From DIGJ01 sp031553075 (GTDB lineage: Bacteria > Bacillota > Clostridia > Lachnospirales > Lachnospiraceae), in NCBI GenBank assembly GCA_031553075.1, contig JAVBLX010000014.1, forward strand, positions 1 through 28,307: a stretch of 28,307 nt of DNA, read 5' to 3'. Below are positions 7,022 through 15,459 of this stretch, one piece after another (the stretch's first letter is position 1; every line of letters starts with the position of its first letter). Under the pieces are notes generated by a model, which saw nothing but the letters and a program-made list of their open reading frames with translations, had not been told where the DNA came from and did not search any database. Made by a program: the position numbers and the translations under genes.

Positions 7022-8755
7022 TTGTTAAGAAAAAATTTGCTAAACTTTTTTACTATGTTTCTTTCCTTTGGCGTTAGCGAGGATATTCTAAAACAGCATG
7101 TGGTATTTTTGGGCATCATTATTTTACTATTGCTTTGCATTCTGCTGGCAGCTTCGTATTTGTTGTATAAAAATAGAAATCTTAAAAGGATATTGGAGAA
7201 TGTTTTGGCGGACAAGAGCCAGAAGCTGAATGTGCAGACTAATTTATTGGAAAATATTAAGTACAATATATCTGACTTGATGTTTTACAAAGATTTAGAC
7301 GGACACTATTTGGGCTGCAACAAAGCTTTTGAGCGTTATACCGGCTTGACAGAGGCAGAGATGCAGGGGAAAACGGATTGGGAGATTTTTAGTCTGAATA
7401 AACAGGTTGCTGAAAAATATATAATGGATGACAAGCAGGCAATGATAAACAGAAAGGTGATTGTAGTGGAAGAACTTCTGGTTTACCCAGACGGCACTAA
7501 ATCACTTGTTGAAACTGTCAAAACCCCCATGGTGAACGACGAAGGTGAATGCTTCGGCATTATGGGTCTGTGCAGGGATATTACCTTGCGCAAACAGGCG
7601 GAGGAAGAGGCAAAAGTTGCAAATCAGGCCAAATCAGCCTTTTTGGCCCATATGAGTCATGAAATGCGCACACCAATGAATGCAATTATCGGTATGTGTA
7701 ACATTGGTTTGGTGGGGATTCAAAACCAGGAAAAGGTCCAGACTTCATTAATGCAAATTAAAGCCTCATCGGGGCATTTACTGAATCTCATCAATGATGT
7801 GTTGGACATGTCAAAGATAGAGTCTGGAAAAATAGAATTAAACATCCAACCATTCAGTCTCGCAGCGGTTCTTAACAATGCATGTGAAATGATATCACAA
7901 CGCTGCATTGAAAAGGAAATCATCTTATACCGGCCGGAAGCAGAAGACTTAAGGCTGGATGGGGATGCATTGCGATTGGAGCAGGTTTTGATCAACTTAC
8001 TTGGTAACGCGGTTAAGTTTACAATGGAAGGAGGAGCCATCCACTTTGATGTTCAGGTGCTTAAGGTACAAGAGAAGCAGGCAGAGATTCTTTTTGATGT
8101 AAAAGACACAGGTATCGGTATGAATGAGGATCAATTAGCCAAATTATTTCTTCCTTTTGAGCAGACCCACTCCAGCATAACTGGCCGTTTTGGCGGCACA
8201 GGACTGGGACTTTCCATTAGTCAGAATTTGATTCAGCATATGGGTGGTAAGATAGAGGTGGAATCAGATGTGGACAATGGTTCCAGTTTTTACTTTACCT
8301 TGAAGTTTAACCTGTCGGATGAAGAGATGGAAGAATATGGAGAGGACCTGACAGTGGAAGAAATAGATTTCTCCCACATTCACATTTTGTTGGCGGATGA
8401 TGTGGAAATAAATTGTGAAATCGTTCGGGAAATTCTTTCCTTTACAGGAATAAGTATTGACGAAGTGCATACCGGAGCCCATGCGGTACAAAAATTTGAA
8501 CAATCAGAGCCAGGTTACTATGATGCGATCCTTATGGATATTCAAATGCCTGTTCTGGATGGTTATGAAGCAACACGTGGAATACGAAAGCTGGATCGCC
8601 CTGATGCAAGTGAAATTCCTATTATTGCCATGACTGCAAATGCTTTTAAAGAAGATATTGATATGGCACTAAGTTCGGGTATGAATGCCCATATAGCCAA
8701 GCCAATCGATTTTAATATTCTTTTAAGGACAATTAAAAGATTTTGTTTAAAATAA
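7022..8755 (+). CDS. membrane-bound hybrid sensor histidine kinase (PAS-HisKA-HATPase-REC)
   Basis: The architecture is one transmembrane helix (~27-50), a PAS domain (DLMFYKDLDGHYLGCNKAFERYTG, ~80-185), a HisKA dimerisation box and HATPase, then a receiver. The phospho-acceptor is His213 in AHMSHEMRTPMNAIIGM. The ATPase has the N box (INLLGNAVKF), G1 (DTGIGM) and G2 (GTGLGL). The receiver has the acidic pair in LLADDVE, the phospho-acceptor Asp506 in MDIQMP, and the conserved Lys in AKPID. It lacks a large extracellular sensor, so the PAS domain probably senses a cytosolic cue. No separate output regulator is adjacent, so phosphotransfer may go through an unlinked HPt or regulator. TTG 7022 was chosen because AAGGTGGG (7007-7014) lies 7 nt upstream; GTG 7010 overlaps that site. 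ATG 7055 is a further alternative. Confidence 0.92.
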   Translation: MLRKNLLNFFTMFLSFGVSEDILKQHVVFLGIIILLLLCILLAASYLLYKNRNLKRILENVLADKSQKLNVQTNLLENIKYNISDLMFYKDLDGHYLGCNKAFERYTGLTEAEMQGKTDWEIFSLNKQVAEKYIMDDKQAMINRKVIVVEELLVYPDGTKSLVETVKTPMVNDEGECFGIMGLCRDITLRKQAEEEAKVANQAKSAFLAHMSHEMRTPMNAIIGMCNIGLVGIQNQEKVQTSLMQIKASSGHLLNLINDVLDMSKIESGKIELNIQPFSLAAVLNNACEMISQRCIEKEIILYRPEAEDLRLDGDALRLEQVLINLLGNAVKFTMEGGAIHFDVQVLKVQEKQAEILFDVKDTGIGMNEDQLAKLFLPFEQTHSSITGRFGGTGLGLSISQNLIQHMGGKIEVESDVDNGSSFYFTLKFNLSDEEMEEYGEDLTVEEIDFSHIHILLADDVEINCEIVREILSFTGISIDEVHTGAHAVQKFEQSEPGYYDAILMDIQMPVLDGYEATRGIRKLDRPDASEIPIIAMTANAFKEDIDMALSSGMNAHIAKPIDFNILLRTIKRFCLK

Positions 8756-8789
8756 ATAAAAAATGTGTCAAAAAGTTGAGGTGAAACCG

Positions 8790-9398
8790 GTGGGAAATAT
8801 AAAGATATTTGATACAATGGCAAAAAAATACGATACAGCGGAACGAATTCAAATTGCAGAAATTATCGCCAATGAGATACGCCAGCAGCTTGTAAATGGA
8901 AAAGAAAGAAAAGCCATAGACTTTGGCTGTGGAACTGGACTGGTAGGACTAAACTTGCTTCAGGACTTTCAGTCACTTCTTTTCCTCGATGCCTCACAGG
9001 AAATGGTTGATCTTATCCAGCAGAAAATAGCAGTGCTTAACACGCCCAATGCAGATACTCTGTGTTATGATTTTGAAACAGAATCGTCCCTTTCATTAAA
9101 AGCAGACGTTATTTTTATGGCTCAGGTCCTGCTTCATATTCCAGATGTCAAAGGGATACTAACGAACTTGCAGAAAATGCTGAACCCCAACGGACAGCTA
9201 TTGATTATTGATTTTGATGAGAATTCAAAAGTTGTGTCTGATTTGGTTCACAATGGTTTTGAGCAGAAAGCGCTGATTTCTCTTTTGAAGGAAATCGGAT
9301 TTGAACAAGTCGAGGCACATACATTTTATCATGGCAAAAAAATATTTATGAATGAAGATGCATCTTTATTTATTTTGAATGCAGTAAACTTGTATTAG
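8790..9398 (+). CDS. class I SAM-dependent methyltransferase
   Basis: A 202-aa Rossmann-fold methyltransferase. Motif I is AIDFGCGTGLVGLNLL (~37-52). The post-I acidic loop is LFLDASQEMVDLIQQK, and ADVIFMAQVLLHIPDVKGIL is the motif IV/V region. The start IFDTMAKKYDTAERI is the usual N-terminal helix of this family. The methyl acceptor cannot be inferred. GTG 8790 is preceded by GAGGTGA at 8779-8785; the in-frame ATG at 8763 adds nine residues without a ribosome binding site. It begins 34 nt after the kinase stop and is probably cotranscribed with it. The stop codon directly abuts the inverted-repeat element at 9399. Confidence 0.9.
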   Translation: MGNIKIFDTMAKKYDTAERIQIAEIIANEIRQQLVNGKERKAIDFGCGTGLVGLNLLQDFQSLLFLDASQEMVDLIQQKIAVLNTPNADTLCYDFETESSLSLKADVIFMAQVLLHIPDVKGILTNLQKMLNPNGQLLIIDFDENSKVVSDLVHNGFEQKALISLLKEIGFEQVEAHTFYHGKKIFMNEDASLFILNAVNLY

Positions 9399-9586
9399 AA
9401 ATCAACTGGACTAGTGTACTGTATCATTCATAATTAGCTAAACAGCACTGCCTATTTTGCCATCTGCCGCGTTGTCATCAGTCAGCGTAGCACACTACGC
9501 CTCCATCTTCCGCCTTGCAGCTGACAAAATATTCAGCACTGTTTAGCTAAAGATGAATGATACAGCACACTAGTGGTGGTTGATTT
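9399..9586. mobile_element. MITE-like inverted-repeat element, no coding capacity
   Basis: Arms 9410-9450 and 9534-9574 are inverted repeats matching at 36 of 41 positions. The symmetry continues outward (AAATCAAC at 9399-9406 against GTTGATTT at 9579-9586). It also continues inward with weaker similarity to a central GCGTAG/CTACGC hairpin (9485-9500). The element is about 188 bp, encodes nothing and is bounded on the left by the stop codon of the methyltransferase. This is the shape of a non-autonomous MITE. ACTAGT, itself palindromic, is present at both arm ends, so the exact boundary and target duplication are ambiguous. As RNA it would fold into one long hairpin and may terminate or stabilise the upstream transcript. 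Confidence 0.75.
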
Positions 9587-9617
9587 GGGCGTTAATAAGC
9601 ACATAAGGGAGCAGGAC

Positions 9618-10430
9618 ATGGAAATAGATAAAAGAATAGAGGTTTGCGCATATTGTTCAGGATTTGATGTGAAAGAATTAAAAGGTAAGGTTAAAGTGAA
9701 AACGGGCTGTATTGGAAAATGCTCCAAAAAATGTCCAGAGCTTGCCGGAAAAGTGTATGGTTTTTTGAATGGTGAATTTATAGTATGTGATACCAAAGAA
9801 GAATTCTTTGCAAAAATGGATGAATTAGATTCCTATGAGGCGAGCAGTAACCGGAATCCTTTAGTTGATGCCTTTTTAGAGCATGTGGAAAAGTGGCGGG
9901 AAGAATTTGAAAGCTTGAGAAGAATTGTACTTGACTGCGAGCTAACCGAAGAATTAAAATGGGGCCAGCCATGCTATATGTTTCAAAATAACAACCTAAT
10001 CATCTTAGGTGGTTTTAAAGAATATATCGCACTTTCGTTTTTTAAAGGAGCTTTATTGAAAGATACAAAGGCGATTCTTACCAGACAAACCGAAAATGTA
10101 CAAGCAGGGCGGCAGCTTCGATTTACTAGTGTAGAAGAAATAGACCAGATGGAGGACATAATAAAAGCATATATTTATGAAGCCATAGAGATAGAAAAGG
10201 CTGGTTTGAAAGTAATAACTGAGAAGAAGCCAGAGCTTCAAGTTCCGGAAGAATTGCAGAATAAATTTGAGGAAGATCCAGCTTTTAAAGATGCTTTTTA
10301 TGCATTAACACCAGGACGGCAAAAAGGTTATCTTTATCATTTTTTACAGCCCAAGCAGTCAAAGACAAGGGAGAACAGAATTGAAAAATACAGACAGCAA
10401 ATCTTTGATGGTAAAGGTCTAAATGACTGA
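9618..10430 (+). CDS. Cys-rich N-terminal domain fused to YdeI/DUF1801-type protein
   Basis: A 270-aa, two-part protein. Residues ~1-72 hold spaced cysteines: CAYCSGFD, then GCIGKCSKKCPEL and a last Cys in GEFIVCDTKEEF. They end in a VYGFLNGEFIV strand, a pattern similar to small thioredoxin-like/ferredoxin-like Cys proteins of the DUF1450 type. Residues ~80-270 match the YdeI/OmpD-associated and DUF1801 proteins: NPLVDAFLEHVEKWREEFESL, then ELKWGQPCYMF, then a C-terminal ALTPGRQKGYLYHF tail with many basic residues. The biochemical role of YdeI-type proteins is poorly defined. ATG 9618 has AAGGGAG (9605-9611) upstream. The frame is open back to 9573, but that extension lies inside the MITE arm and is not credible as coding. 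A terminator follows at 10451. Confidence 0.85.
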   Translation: MEIDKRIEVCAYCSGFDVKELKGKVKVKTGCIGKCSKKCPELAGKVYGFLNGEFIVCDTKEEFFAKMDELDSYEASSNRNPLVDAFLEHVEKWREEFESLRRIVLDCELTEELKWGQPCYMFQNNNLIILGGFKEYIALSFFKGALLKDTKAILTRQTENVQAGRQLRFTSVEEIDQMEDIIKAYIYEAIEIEKAGLKVITEKKPELQVPEELQNKFEEDPAFKDAFYALTPGRQKGYLYHFLQPKQSKTRENRIEKYRQQIFDGKGLND

Positions 10431-10450
10431 TTTATAAGAGGGACTTAATC

Positions 10451-10493
10451 ATAAGCTTCAGGAGTTGGCGACGATTTCTGAGGCTTATTTTAT
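10451..10493 (+). terminator. rho-independent terminator
   Basis: An 11-bp stem with one G-U pair (10451-10461 with 10478-10488) is followed by TTTTATT. It separates the YdeI-type gene from ku, so ku should have its own promoter in the ~55 nt before its start. A CATACTT at 10500 is suggestive of a sigma-F/G -10, but no matching -35 was found. Confidence 0.7.
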
Positions 10494-10548
10494 TACATGC
10501 ATACTTCTAAATTTAGCTGGAAACAATATCCTTGGAGGTGTTTACAAT

Positions 10549-11322
10549 ATGATATCACGAAAATCAGTTATAACATTCGGTATGGTTGCAATTCCCATTG
10601 GGATGTATACGTCCACTCAGGATAATGACATACATTTTAACCAGCTTCACAAAGAAGATAATAGCCGCATCCGCTATAAGAAAACCTGCGCTCATTGTGG
10701 CAAAGAAATTAAAACAGAAGACATTGTAAAAGGCTTCGAATATGATGATGACAAATATGTTGTTGTCACAGAAGATGAGATTGAAAAGATTAAGACCGAA
10801 AAAGAAAAATCCATTCAAATTCTGCATTTTGCACAGTTAAACCAGATTTCCCCCGTCTACTATGAGAAGACCTATCAAGCGGCACCGGAGGCTGGTGGTG
10901 AAAAGGCTTTTGAATTGCTTCGCTCCGCTCTGATGGCTGAACAGAAGATTGCCATTGGAAAGACGGTCATGGGAACGACGGACACCTTAATGGCGATTAT
11001 TCCCAGAGAAGAAGGTATTCTCATTTCAACCATGTTCTATGCTGACGAGGTCAAAGCGTTTCAAAAACCGTATACCAAGCCTGAGGTATCAGAACAAGAA
11101 CTGAATATGGCAAAAATGCTGATTAATTCCATGGATACTCCTTTTGAACCATCAAAGTATAAGGATGAATACCAGGCACGACTCCATGAACTTATCGAGA
11201 CGAAGATTTCCGGTAAGGAGGTTGTCGCTGCGGAATCAGAAAGTCCTAATAAAGTTATAGACCTTATGGATGCACTTAAGGCCAGCGTGGAAAAAGCAAA
11301 GCAAAATAAAGAGTCGGCATGA
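10549..11322 (+). CDS. ku: non-homologous end joining protein Ku
   Basis: A 257-aa bacterial Ku homodimer subunit. It shows the conserved start ISRKSVITFGMVAIPIGMYT, a core with RIRYKKTCAHCGKEI, the KGFEYDDDKYVVVTEDEI segment, FAQLNQISPVYYEKTY and the IAIGKTVMGTTDTLMAI strand. It binds double-strand DNA ends and recruits LigD, which begins 36 nt downstream. ATG 10549 is preceded by GGAGGTG (10534-10540). The frame is open back to 10465, but that extension has no ribosome binding site and falls in the preceding terminator. The C-terminal tail is short and Lys/Glu-rich. In spore-formers Ku/LigD typically protects dormant or germinating spores from breaks; that is family knowledge. Confidence 0.97.
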   Translation: MISRKSVITFGMVAIPIGMYTSTQDNDIHFNQLHKEDNSRIRYKKTCAHCGKEIKTEDIVKGFEYDDDKYVVVTEDEIEKIKTEKEKSIQILHFAQLNQISPVYYEKTYQAAPEAGGEKAFELLRSALMAEQKIAIGKTVMGTTDTLMAIIPREEGILISTMFYADEVKAFQKPYTKPEVSEQELNMAKMLINSMDTPFEPSKYKDEYQARLHELIETKISGKEVVAAESESPNKVIDLMDALKASVEKAKQNKESA

Positions 11323-11358
11323 TTTTATGACGGAGAAGCGAGATGAAGGATAACCAAA

Positions 11359-13863
11359 ATGAGTATGAGCAATGTGGATAAACAAAACGAGGATAATCAA
11401 AATGGAGATGAACAAAATGAGCATAAGCTAAATGAATATAAGCTGGATGAATATAAGCAGAAAAGAAATTTTGATAAAACCTTCGAACCAGAAGGGCTTG
11501 GAGAAGAATCAAAGGAGAGCTTGCGATTTGTCATCCAGCACCACATGGCCCGTAAAGACCACTATGATTTCCGGCTGGAATGGGACAACGTTCTTTTAAG
11601 TTGGGCCGTACCAAAAGGTCCGTCCTACGATACTCATGATAAGCGCCTTGCCATTCATGTAGAAGACCACCCTTTGGAGTACCGAAATTTTGAAGGAACA
11701 ATTCCCAAGGGAGAGTATGGCGGCGGTATCGTTATGCTCTGGGATGAAGGTTATTGGGAACCATATGGAAATGTAGAAGAGGGATTGCGTGAAGGCGCTT
11801 TAAAATTTGTTCTGAAAGGGAAACGCCTTAAGGGGAAGTGGGCGTTGGTCCGATTGAAAGCAAAGGAAGGAGAAAAAAAGGATAACTGGCTTTTACTGAA
11901 AGAAAAAGATGAGTATGTCAAAAACGCCGACGGGATTTCAGAATTTGTTACCAGCATCAGAACCGGGCGCACGATGGCAGAAATTGAAGGAGGAGATGAG
12001 GAAAAAGTTGTAAGGAATCCTTTCAGTACAATTGATGTGCAGTTGGCCAAGCTGGTTACAACCGTACCGGAAGGCGAGGATTGGCTTTATGAACTGAAGT
12101 ACGATGGCTACAGGATTATAGCTTTTGTAGAAGGAAATCATGCACGGCTAATGACTCGAAATGGTAATGATTACGCAGGACGTTTTTCCGATATAGCATC
12201 TTCCCTTGTTGATTTTGCTGCTGGAAGAGCCATGGTTTTGGATGGGGAAATAGCGGTTACAGACCCATCCGGCAAGACCGATTTTCAAGCCTTACAAAAT
12301 TATATGAAAACCTCAAAGAGTAAAAATCTGACTTACATTATATTTGATCTTCTTTCACTGGATGGCGAGGACCTTAGAGGATATGGCTTAATGGAAAGAA
12401 AAGAAAAGCTGGAAGATTTGATGAAGGATGCCCCACAAAGGTTATATTACAGCCGATATGTCAGAGGAAATGGAAATGAAAGCTTTGCAGTGGCGGATAA
12501 GGCAGGTATGGAAGGAATCGTAGGGAAAAAAGCGGATTCTGTGTACAGCGGAACCAGAAATGGTGACTGGATTAAGCTAAAATGTGATAAAAGACAGGAA
12601 TTTGTCATTGGCGGATACACTCTTTCCAATAAAAAGACAAGCGGGGTAAGTTCCCTGCTGCTTGGTGTATATGAGGATGAAGCGTTAATCTATGCCGGAC
12701 GAGCAGGTACAGGTATAAGCCAATCTGACATGAAAGCTCTGGAGGAAAAATTTGCGAAGCGAAAGAGAACAGACCCATCCTTCAAATTTGCACCGGAACC
12801 TAAGGCAAAGGAAAGAATTACATGGCTGGAGCCTGAATTGGTAGCAGAAATTAAGTTTGCCGAATGGACCAAGGATAATCTGTTAAGACAGGCAAGCTTC
12901 AAAGGTTTGCGAACGGATAAGAACCCAGCAGATATAAAAAAGGAAACGGCAGAAATGGAGTATTCAGTGGAAAAATCAATGGAAAAGCCAGTGGAAATAA
13001 ATATAAACAGCCTTATCGTTCAAGGCGTAAAAATTAGTAATCCTGGCAAGGTGTTATTTGAAGAACTGGAAATCACAAAAGCAGATGTAGTTTTTTATTA
13101 TGAAAAGATTTCAGAGCTTATGCTGCCATATATAAGCCATCGAATACTCAGTACAGTACGCTGCCCAAAAGGAGTATCACAGACATGCTTCTTTAAGAAA
13201 CATCCGGCAGCAGAAGGTAAAGGGGTTATTACAATTCCTATAGCAAAAAGTGACGGAGAAACAGAGGAGTATTTTTATATTGAAGATGTCTCCGGGCTGA
13301 TATCCGAAGTACAGATGGGGACTCTGGAATTTCATACATGGGGGAGTTGCATTGAAAATCTTGAGAAACCAGATGTCATGGTATTTGATTTGGATCCGGA
13401 CGAAGGGATGGAACTTGATCGAATACGTCAGGGTGTACGAGATGTCCAAAGTATTCTTACTGAACTTTCTCTGAACTCGTATCTTAAAACGAGCGGTGGT
13501 AAAGGGTATCATGTGGTAGTTCCGTTAAAGCCAGTTGCTGCATGGGATACCTTTCACGATTTTGCAAAGCGAGTGGCTGAGGTTATGGAGCAGAAGTGGC
13601 CTGACCGTTACACAAGCAATGTGAGAAAAGCAAAGCGTTCTGGCCGGATTTTCATTGACTGGATACGAAATGGCCGAGGTGCAACCAGCATTGCCCCTTA
13701 TTCCGTTAGAGCCAGGGAAGGAGCCAAAGTATCTATGCCGATTGCCTGGGATGAACTTGATTCGGTTGCACCGGATGGTATTGGCATGAAGGAAGCACTT
13801 TTGAGGATAAATAGCAAGGATCCCTGGAGTGATTTTTTTCAGAACCATCAGATGCTTAAATAA
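11359..13863 (+). CDS. ligD: ATP-dependent DNA ligase D (PE-LIG-POL)
   Basis: An 834-aa three-domain NHEJ enzyme. After a ~35-residue low-complexity Asn/Glu/Lys tail comes the 3'-phosphoesterase (~55-190), with FVIQHHMARKDHYDFRLE, LSWAVPKGPS and FEGTIPKGEYGGG. The ligase (~225-520) has Lys247 in ELKYDGYR as the adenylated residue, LDGEIAV, EGIVGKKADSVYSG and an OB-fold FVIGGYTL. The archaeo-eukaryotic primase-type polymerase (~555-825) has TVRCPKG, Asp677/Asp679 in FDLDPDEG, SGGKGYHVVVPL and RGATSIAPYSVR. It trims, fills and seals Ku-bound ends. Domain order is PE-LIG-POL, as in Pseudomonas, not the LIG-POL form of Bacillus subtilis. AAGGA lies 8 nt before ATG 11359. All catalytic motifs look intact. 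Confidence 0.97.
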   Translation: MSMSNVDKQNEDNQNGDEQNEHKLNEYKLDEYKQKRNFDKTFEPEGLGEESKESLRFVIQHHMARKDHYDFRLEWDNVLLSWAVPKGPSYDTHDKRLAIHVEDHPLEYRNFEGTIPKGEYGGGIVMLWDEGYWEPYGNVEEGLREGALKFVLKGKRLKGKWALVRLKAKEGEKKDNWLLLKEKDEYVKNADGISEFVTSIRTGRTMAEIEGGDEEKVVRNPFSTIDVQLAKLVTTVPEGEDWLYELKYDGYRIIAFVEGNHARLMTRNGNDYAGRFSDIASSLVDFAAGRAMVLDGEIAVTDPSGKTDFQALQNYMKTSKSKNLTYIIFDLLSLDGEDLRGYGLMERKEKLEDLMKDAPQRLYYSRYVRGNGNESFAVADKAGMEGIVGKKADSVYSGTRNGDWIKLKCDKRQEFVIGGYTLSNKKTSGVSSLLLGVYEDEALIYAGRAGTGISQSDMKALEEKFAKRKRTDPSFKFAPEPKAKERITWLEPELVAEIKFAEWTKDNLLRQASFKGLRTDKNPADIKKETAEMEYSVEKSMEKPVEININSLIVQGVKISNPGKVLFEELEITKADVVFYYEKISELMLPYISHRILSTVRCPKGVSQTCFFKKHPAAEGKGVITIPIAKSDGETEEYFYIEDVSGLISEVQMGTLEFHTWGSCIENLEKPDVMVFDLDPDEGMELDRIRQGVRDVQSILTELSLNSYLKTSGGKGYHVVVPLKPVAAWDTFHDFAKRVAEVMEQKWPDRYTSNVRKAKRSGRIFIDWIRNGRGATSIAPYSVRAREGAKVSMPIAWDELDSVAPDGIGMKEALLRINSKDPWSDFFQNHQMLK

Positions 13864-13874
13864 AAATTGTGATA

Positions 13875-14687
13875 TTAATTCAGAGAAATGGATTTCAGAT
13901 GTTTGATATTTACGTCAGTTAGTTCCAGTCCCTTATTAACAAATGCATCAAAGCTGCCGTAGACTGCGTTGACTTCGTCAAAAAAAGCCTGTAAAAATTC
14001 CTGTTGTACACCTAGCATCTTGCGTATGGATTCCTTAAGGCGGCGATCCCGCACCGCCAGATTAAGCAGAAACATTGTGCGCCATATTTCTGCTTTACGG
14101 TAACGGTTAGACAACAAGTAGTCTTCCGTTACGACCTCTTGAGAGACTCCCAGGACACGTAGAATCAGTGCGGCACAGATGCCGGTTCGATCCTTGCCGG
14201 CCGTGCAATGGAACAGTACAGGAGTGCCGTTACTATCCAACAGGTGCTTGAAAAATGTAGCAAATGCAACAGGTGAGCGGGCCATCTGCCGGTAGCCGTC
14301 CACCAAATAGCCATCCAGCATATCAATCATCTCCCGGTTACCATCTGCTTTTTTTAGCAGTGTCTTCATATCTAAGTTGCCGTTCTCTGACATTTCATCC
14401 ATTGCAGAACCCATATCCTGGATACCGGAAGCGTTGATATATAAGCAACCGGCAGGTATCATGTCAGGATTAAGCCGAACCTCATATTCAGAACGGAAAT
14501 CAAACAGTGTTTTAAGCCCCAGCCGGGAAAGACCTTCCTGTTGCTTTGAGGAAAGTTTAATGGATGCAGCACCACGGTAAAATATTCCATTCTTAATCGT
14601 TCTTCCATCTTTGGTTGGGTATCCGCCTAAATCGCGCATATTTTCCACGCCAGTCAGGCGAGTTAATTCAGTCGTGTTCTTTTTCAA
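13875..14687 (-). CDS. tyrosine/serine protein phosphatase, DSP-like
   Basis: A 270-aa phosphatase of the bacterial Tyr_phosphatase_3 family. N-terminal GVENMRDLGGYPTKDGRTIKNG and FYRGA are followed by FDFRSEYE. The catalytic P-loop is HCTAGKDRTG, with Cys161 as the nucleophile. A long alpha-helical C-terminus closes the protein. It may act on phosphotyrosine, phosphoserine or phosphoinositides. I prefer the TTG at 14687-14685: AGGAGA lies 7 nt upstream, and a good promoter (14743-14772) would start RNA around 14736, leaving out the ATG at 14759, which has no ribosome binding site. The ATG version would be 294 aa. It is convergent with ligD, with only 11 bp between the stops. Confidence 0.9.
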   Translation of the reverse strand: MKKNTTELTRLTGVENMRDLGGYPTKDGRTIKNGIFYRGAASIKLSSKQQEGLSRLGLKTLFDFRSEYEVRLNPDMIPAGCLYINASGIQDMGSAMDEMSENGNLDMKTLLKKADGNREMIDMLDGYLVDGYRQMARSPVAFATFFKHLLDSNGTPVLFHCTAGKDRTGICAALILRVLGVSQEVVTEDYLLSNRYRKAEIWRTMFLLNLAVRDRRLKESIRKMLGVQQEFLQAFFDEVNAVYGSFDAFVNKGLELTDVNIKHLKSISLN

Positions 14688-14742
14688 AGGTGATTCTCCT
14701 GTTCTAATTGAAATATTGCTTAATAGGTTACGTATTTTAATC

Positions 14743-14772
14743 ATTTTATCATAGAACATATCTTTTTTGCAA
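14743..14772 (-). promoter_or_regulatory. sigma-A promoter of the phosphatase gene
   Basis: On the reverse strand TTGCAA (14772-14767) and TAAAAT (14748-14743) are 18 nt apart. Transcription would begin near 14736, which supports the TTG start of the phosphatase. Confidence 0.5.
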
Positions 14773-14842
14773 ATTGTGTATTGTAAGAATAGTAATGTGC
14801 TTTAAGAGTAGTAAGACCAGTAATAACATGAAAGGGACAATA

Positions 14843-14871
14843 TTGTATTCAGTAGTTAAATGTTTTATAAT
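14843..14871 (+). promoter_or_regulatory. sigma-A promoter of the PhnB-like gene
   Basis: TTGTAT (14843-14848) and a perfect TATAAT (14866-14871) are separated by 17 nt. The gene start is ~110 nt downstream. Confidence 0.7.
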
Positions 14872-14982
14872 GTCTAGGGAAGCATAATTGCTTTGACATT
14901 TGATGGTGAGTCAATGGAGAATATGTCCCACCATATTAAAAGTTTTAGAGTTAATAATATAAATTAAAAGGAGAAAATATTT

Positions 14983-15387
14983 ATGACAGGACATTATCTT
15001 ATGTTTAACCGGAACTGTGGGGAAGCGTTAAAAACCTACGAGGAGGCCTTTGCTGGGAAAATATTGGAAATGCAGCGGTACAGGGACATGCCTCCAAATC
15101 CTGATTTTCCAATTATGGAAGAAGACAAAGACTTAGTATTGCATGCCTGCCTGGAACTGGATGGAGAAATGATTATGTGTGCGGATAGTACTAGGGTAAG
15201 CAGCGGGGATAACATGTATATAACAATCACCACGGCTGATGAAGTGTATGTAAAAAAGGCATGGAATATATTAAGTGAAGGGGCAGAAATCTACATGGAG
15301 CTTACACCTTCCTTTTTTGCAGTTCTTCATGGATCACTTCGTGACAAGTATGGCGTGAATTGGATGTTCAGCGTACGGAAAGAATAG
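14983..15387 (+). CDS. PhnB-like VOC family protein
   Basis: A 134-aa protein of the PhnB/glyoxalase-like VOC fold. It has the usual MFNRNCGEALKTYEEAFAGKILEMQRYRDMP opening, a central LVLHACLELDGEMIMCAD strand-turn, and the VYVKKAWNILSEGAEIYMEL helix followed by FFAVLHGSLRDKYGVNWMFSV. Members are often annotated as 3-demethylubiquinone methyltransferase-like or PhnB proteins, but most have no proven activity and anaerobes lack ubiquinone. AAAAGGAG lies upstream of the ATG. It is a monocistronic unit between its own promoter and a bidirectional terminator. Confidence 0.88.
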   Translation: MTGHYLMFNRNCGEALKTYEEAFAGKILEMQRYRDMPPNPDFPIMEEDKDLVLHACLELDGEMIMCADSTRVSSGDNMYITITTADEVYVKKAWNILSEGAEIYMELTPSFFAVLHGSLRDKYGVNWMFSVRKE

Positions 15388-15408
15388 CGGTCAGATTTAA
15401 TTTTAGTA

Positions 15409-15454
15409 AAAAAGTTCATATCAATGATGAAAGTTACTGATATGAACCTTTTTG
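15409..15454. terminator. bidirectional terminator
   Basis: A 10-bp stem (15414-15423 with 15438-15447) is flanked by A5 on the left and T5 on the right. It can therefore end both the PhnB-like gene (+) and the ATPase gene (-), which converge here. Confidence 0.85.
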
Positions 15455-15459
15455 CATAT

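Noticed and set aside
9573..9617. Upstream extension of the YdeI-type protein
   Set aside because: The extra 15 codons lie in and just after the inverted-repeat element, and ATG 9618 has its own ribosome binding site.
13177..13848. Minus-strand frames of 111 and 107 codons within ligD
   Set aside because: They are antisense to the intact polymerase domain, with no family resemblance and no ribosome binding site.
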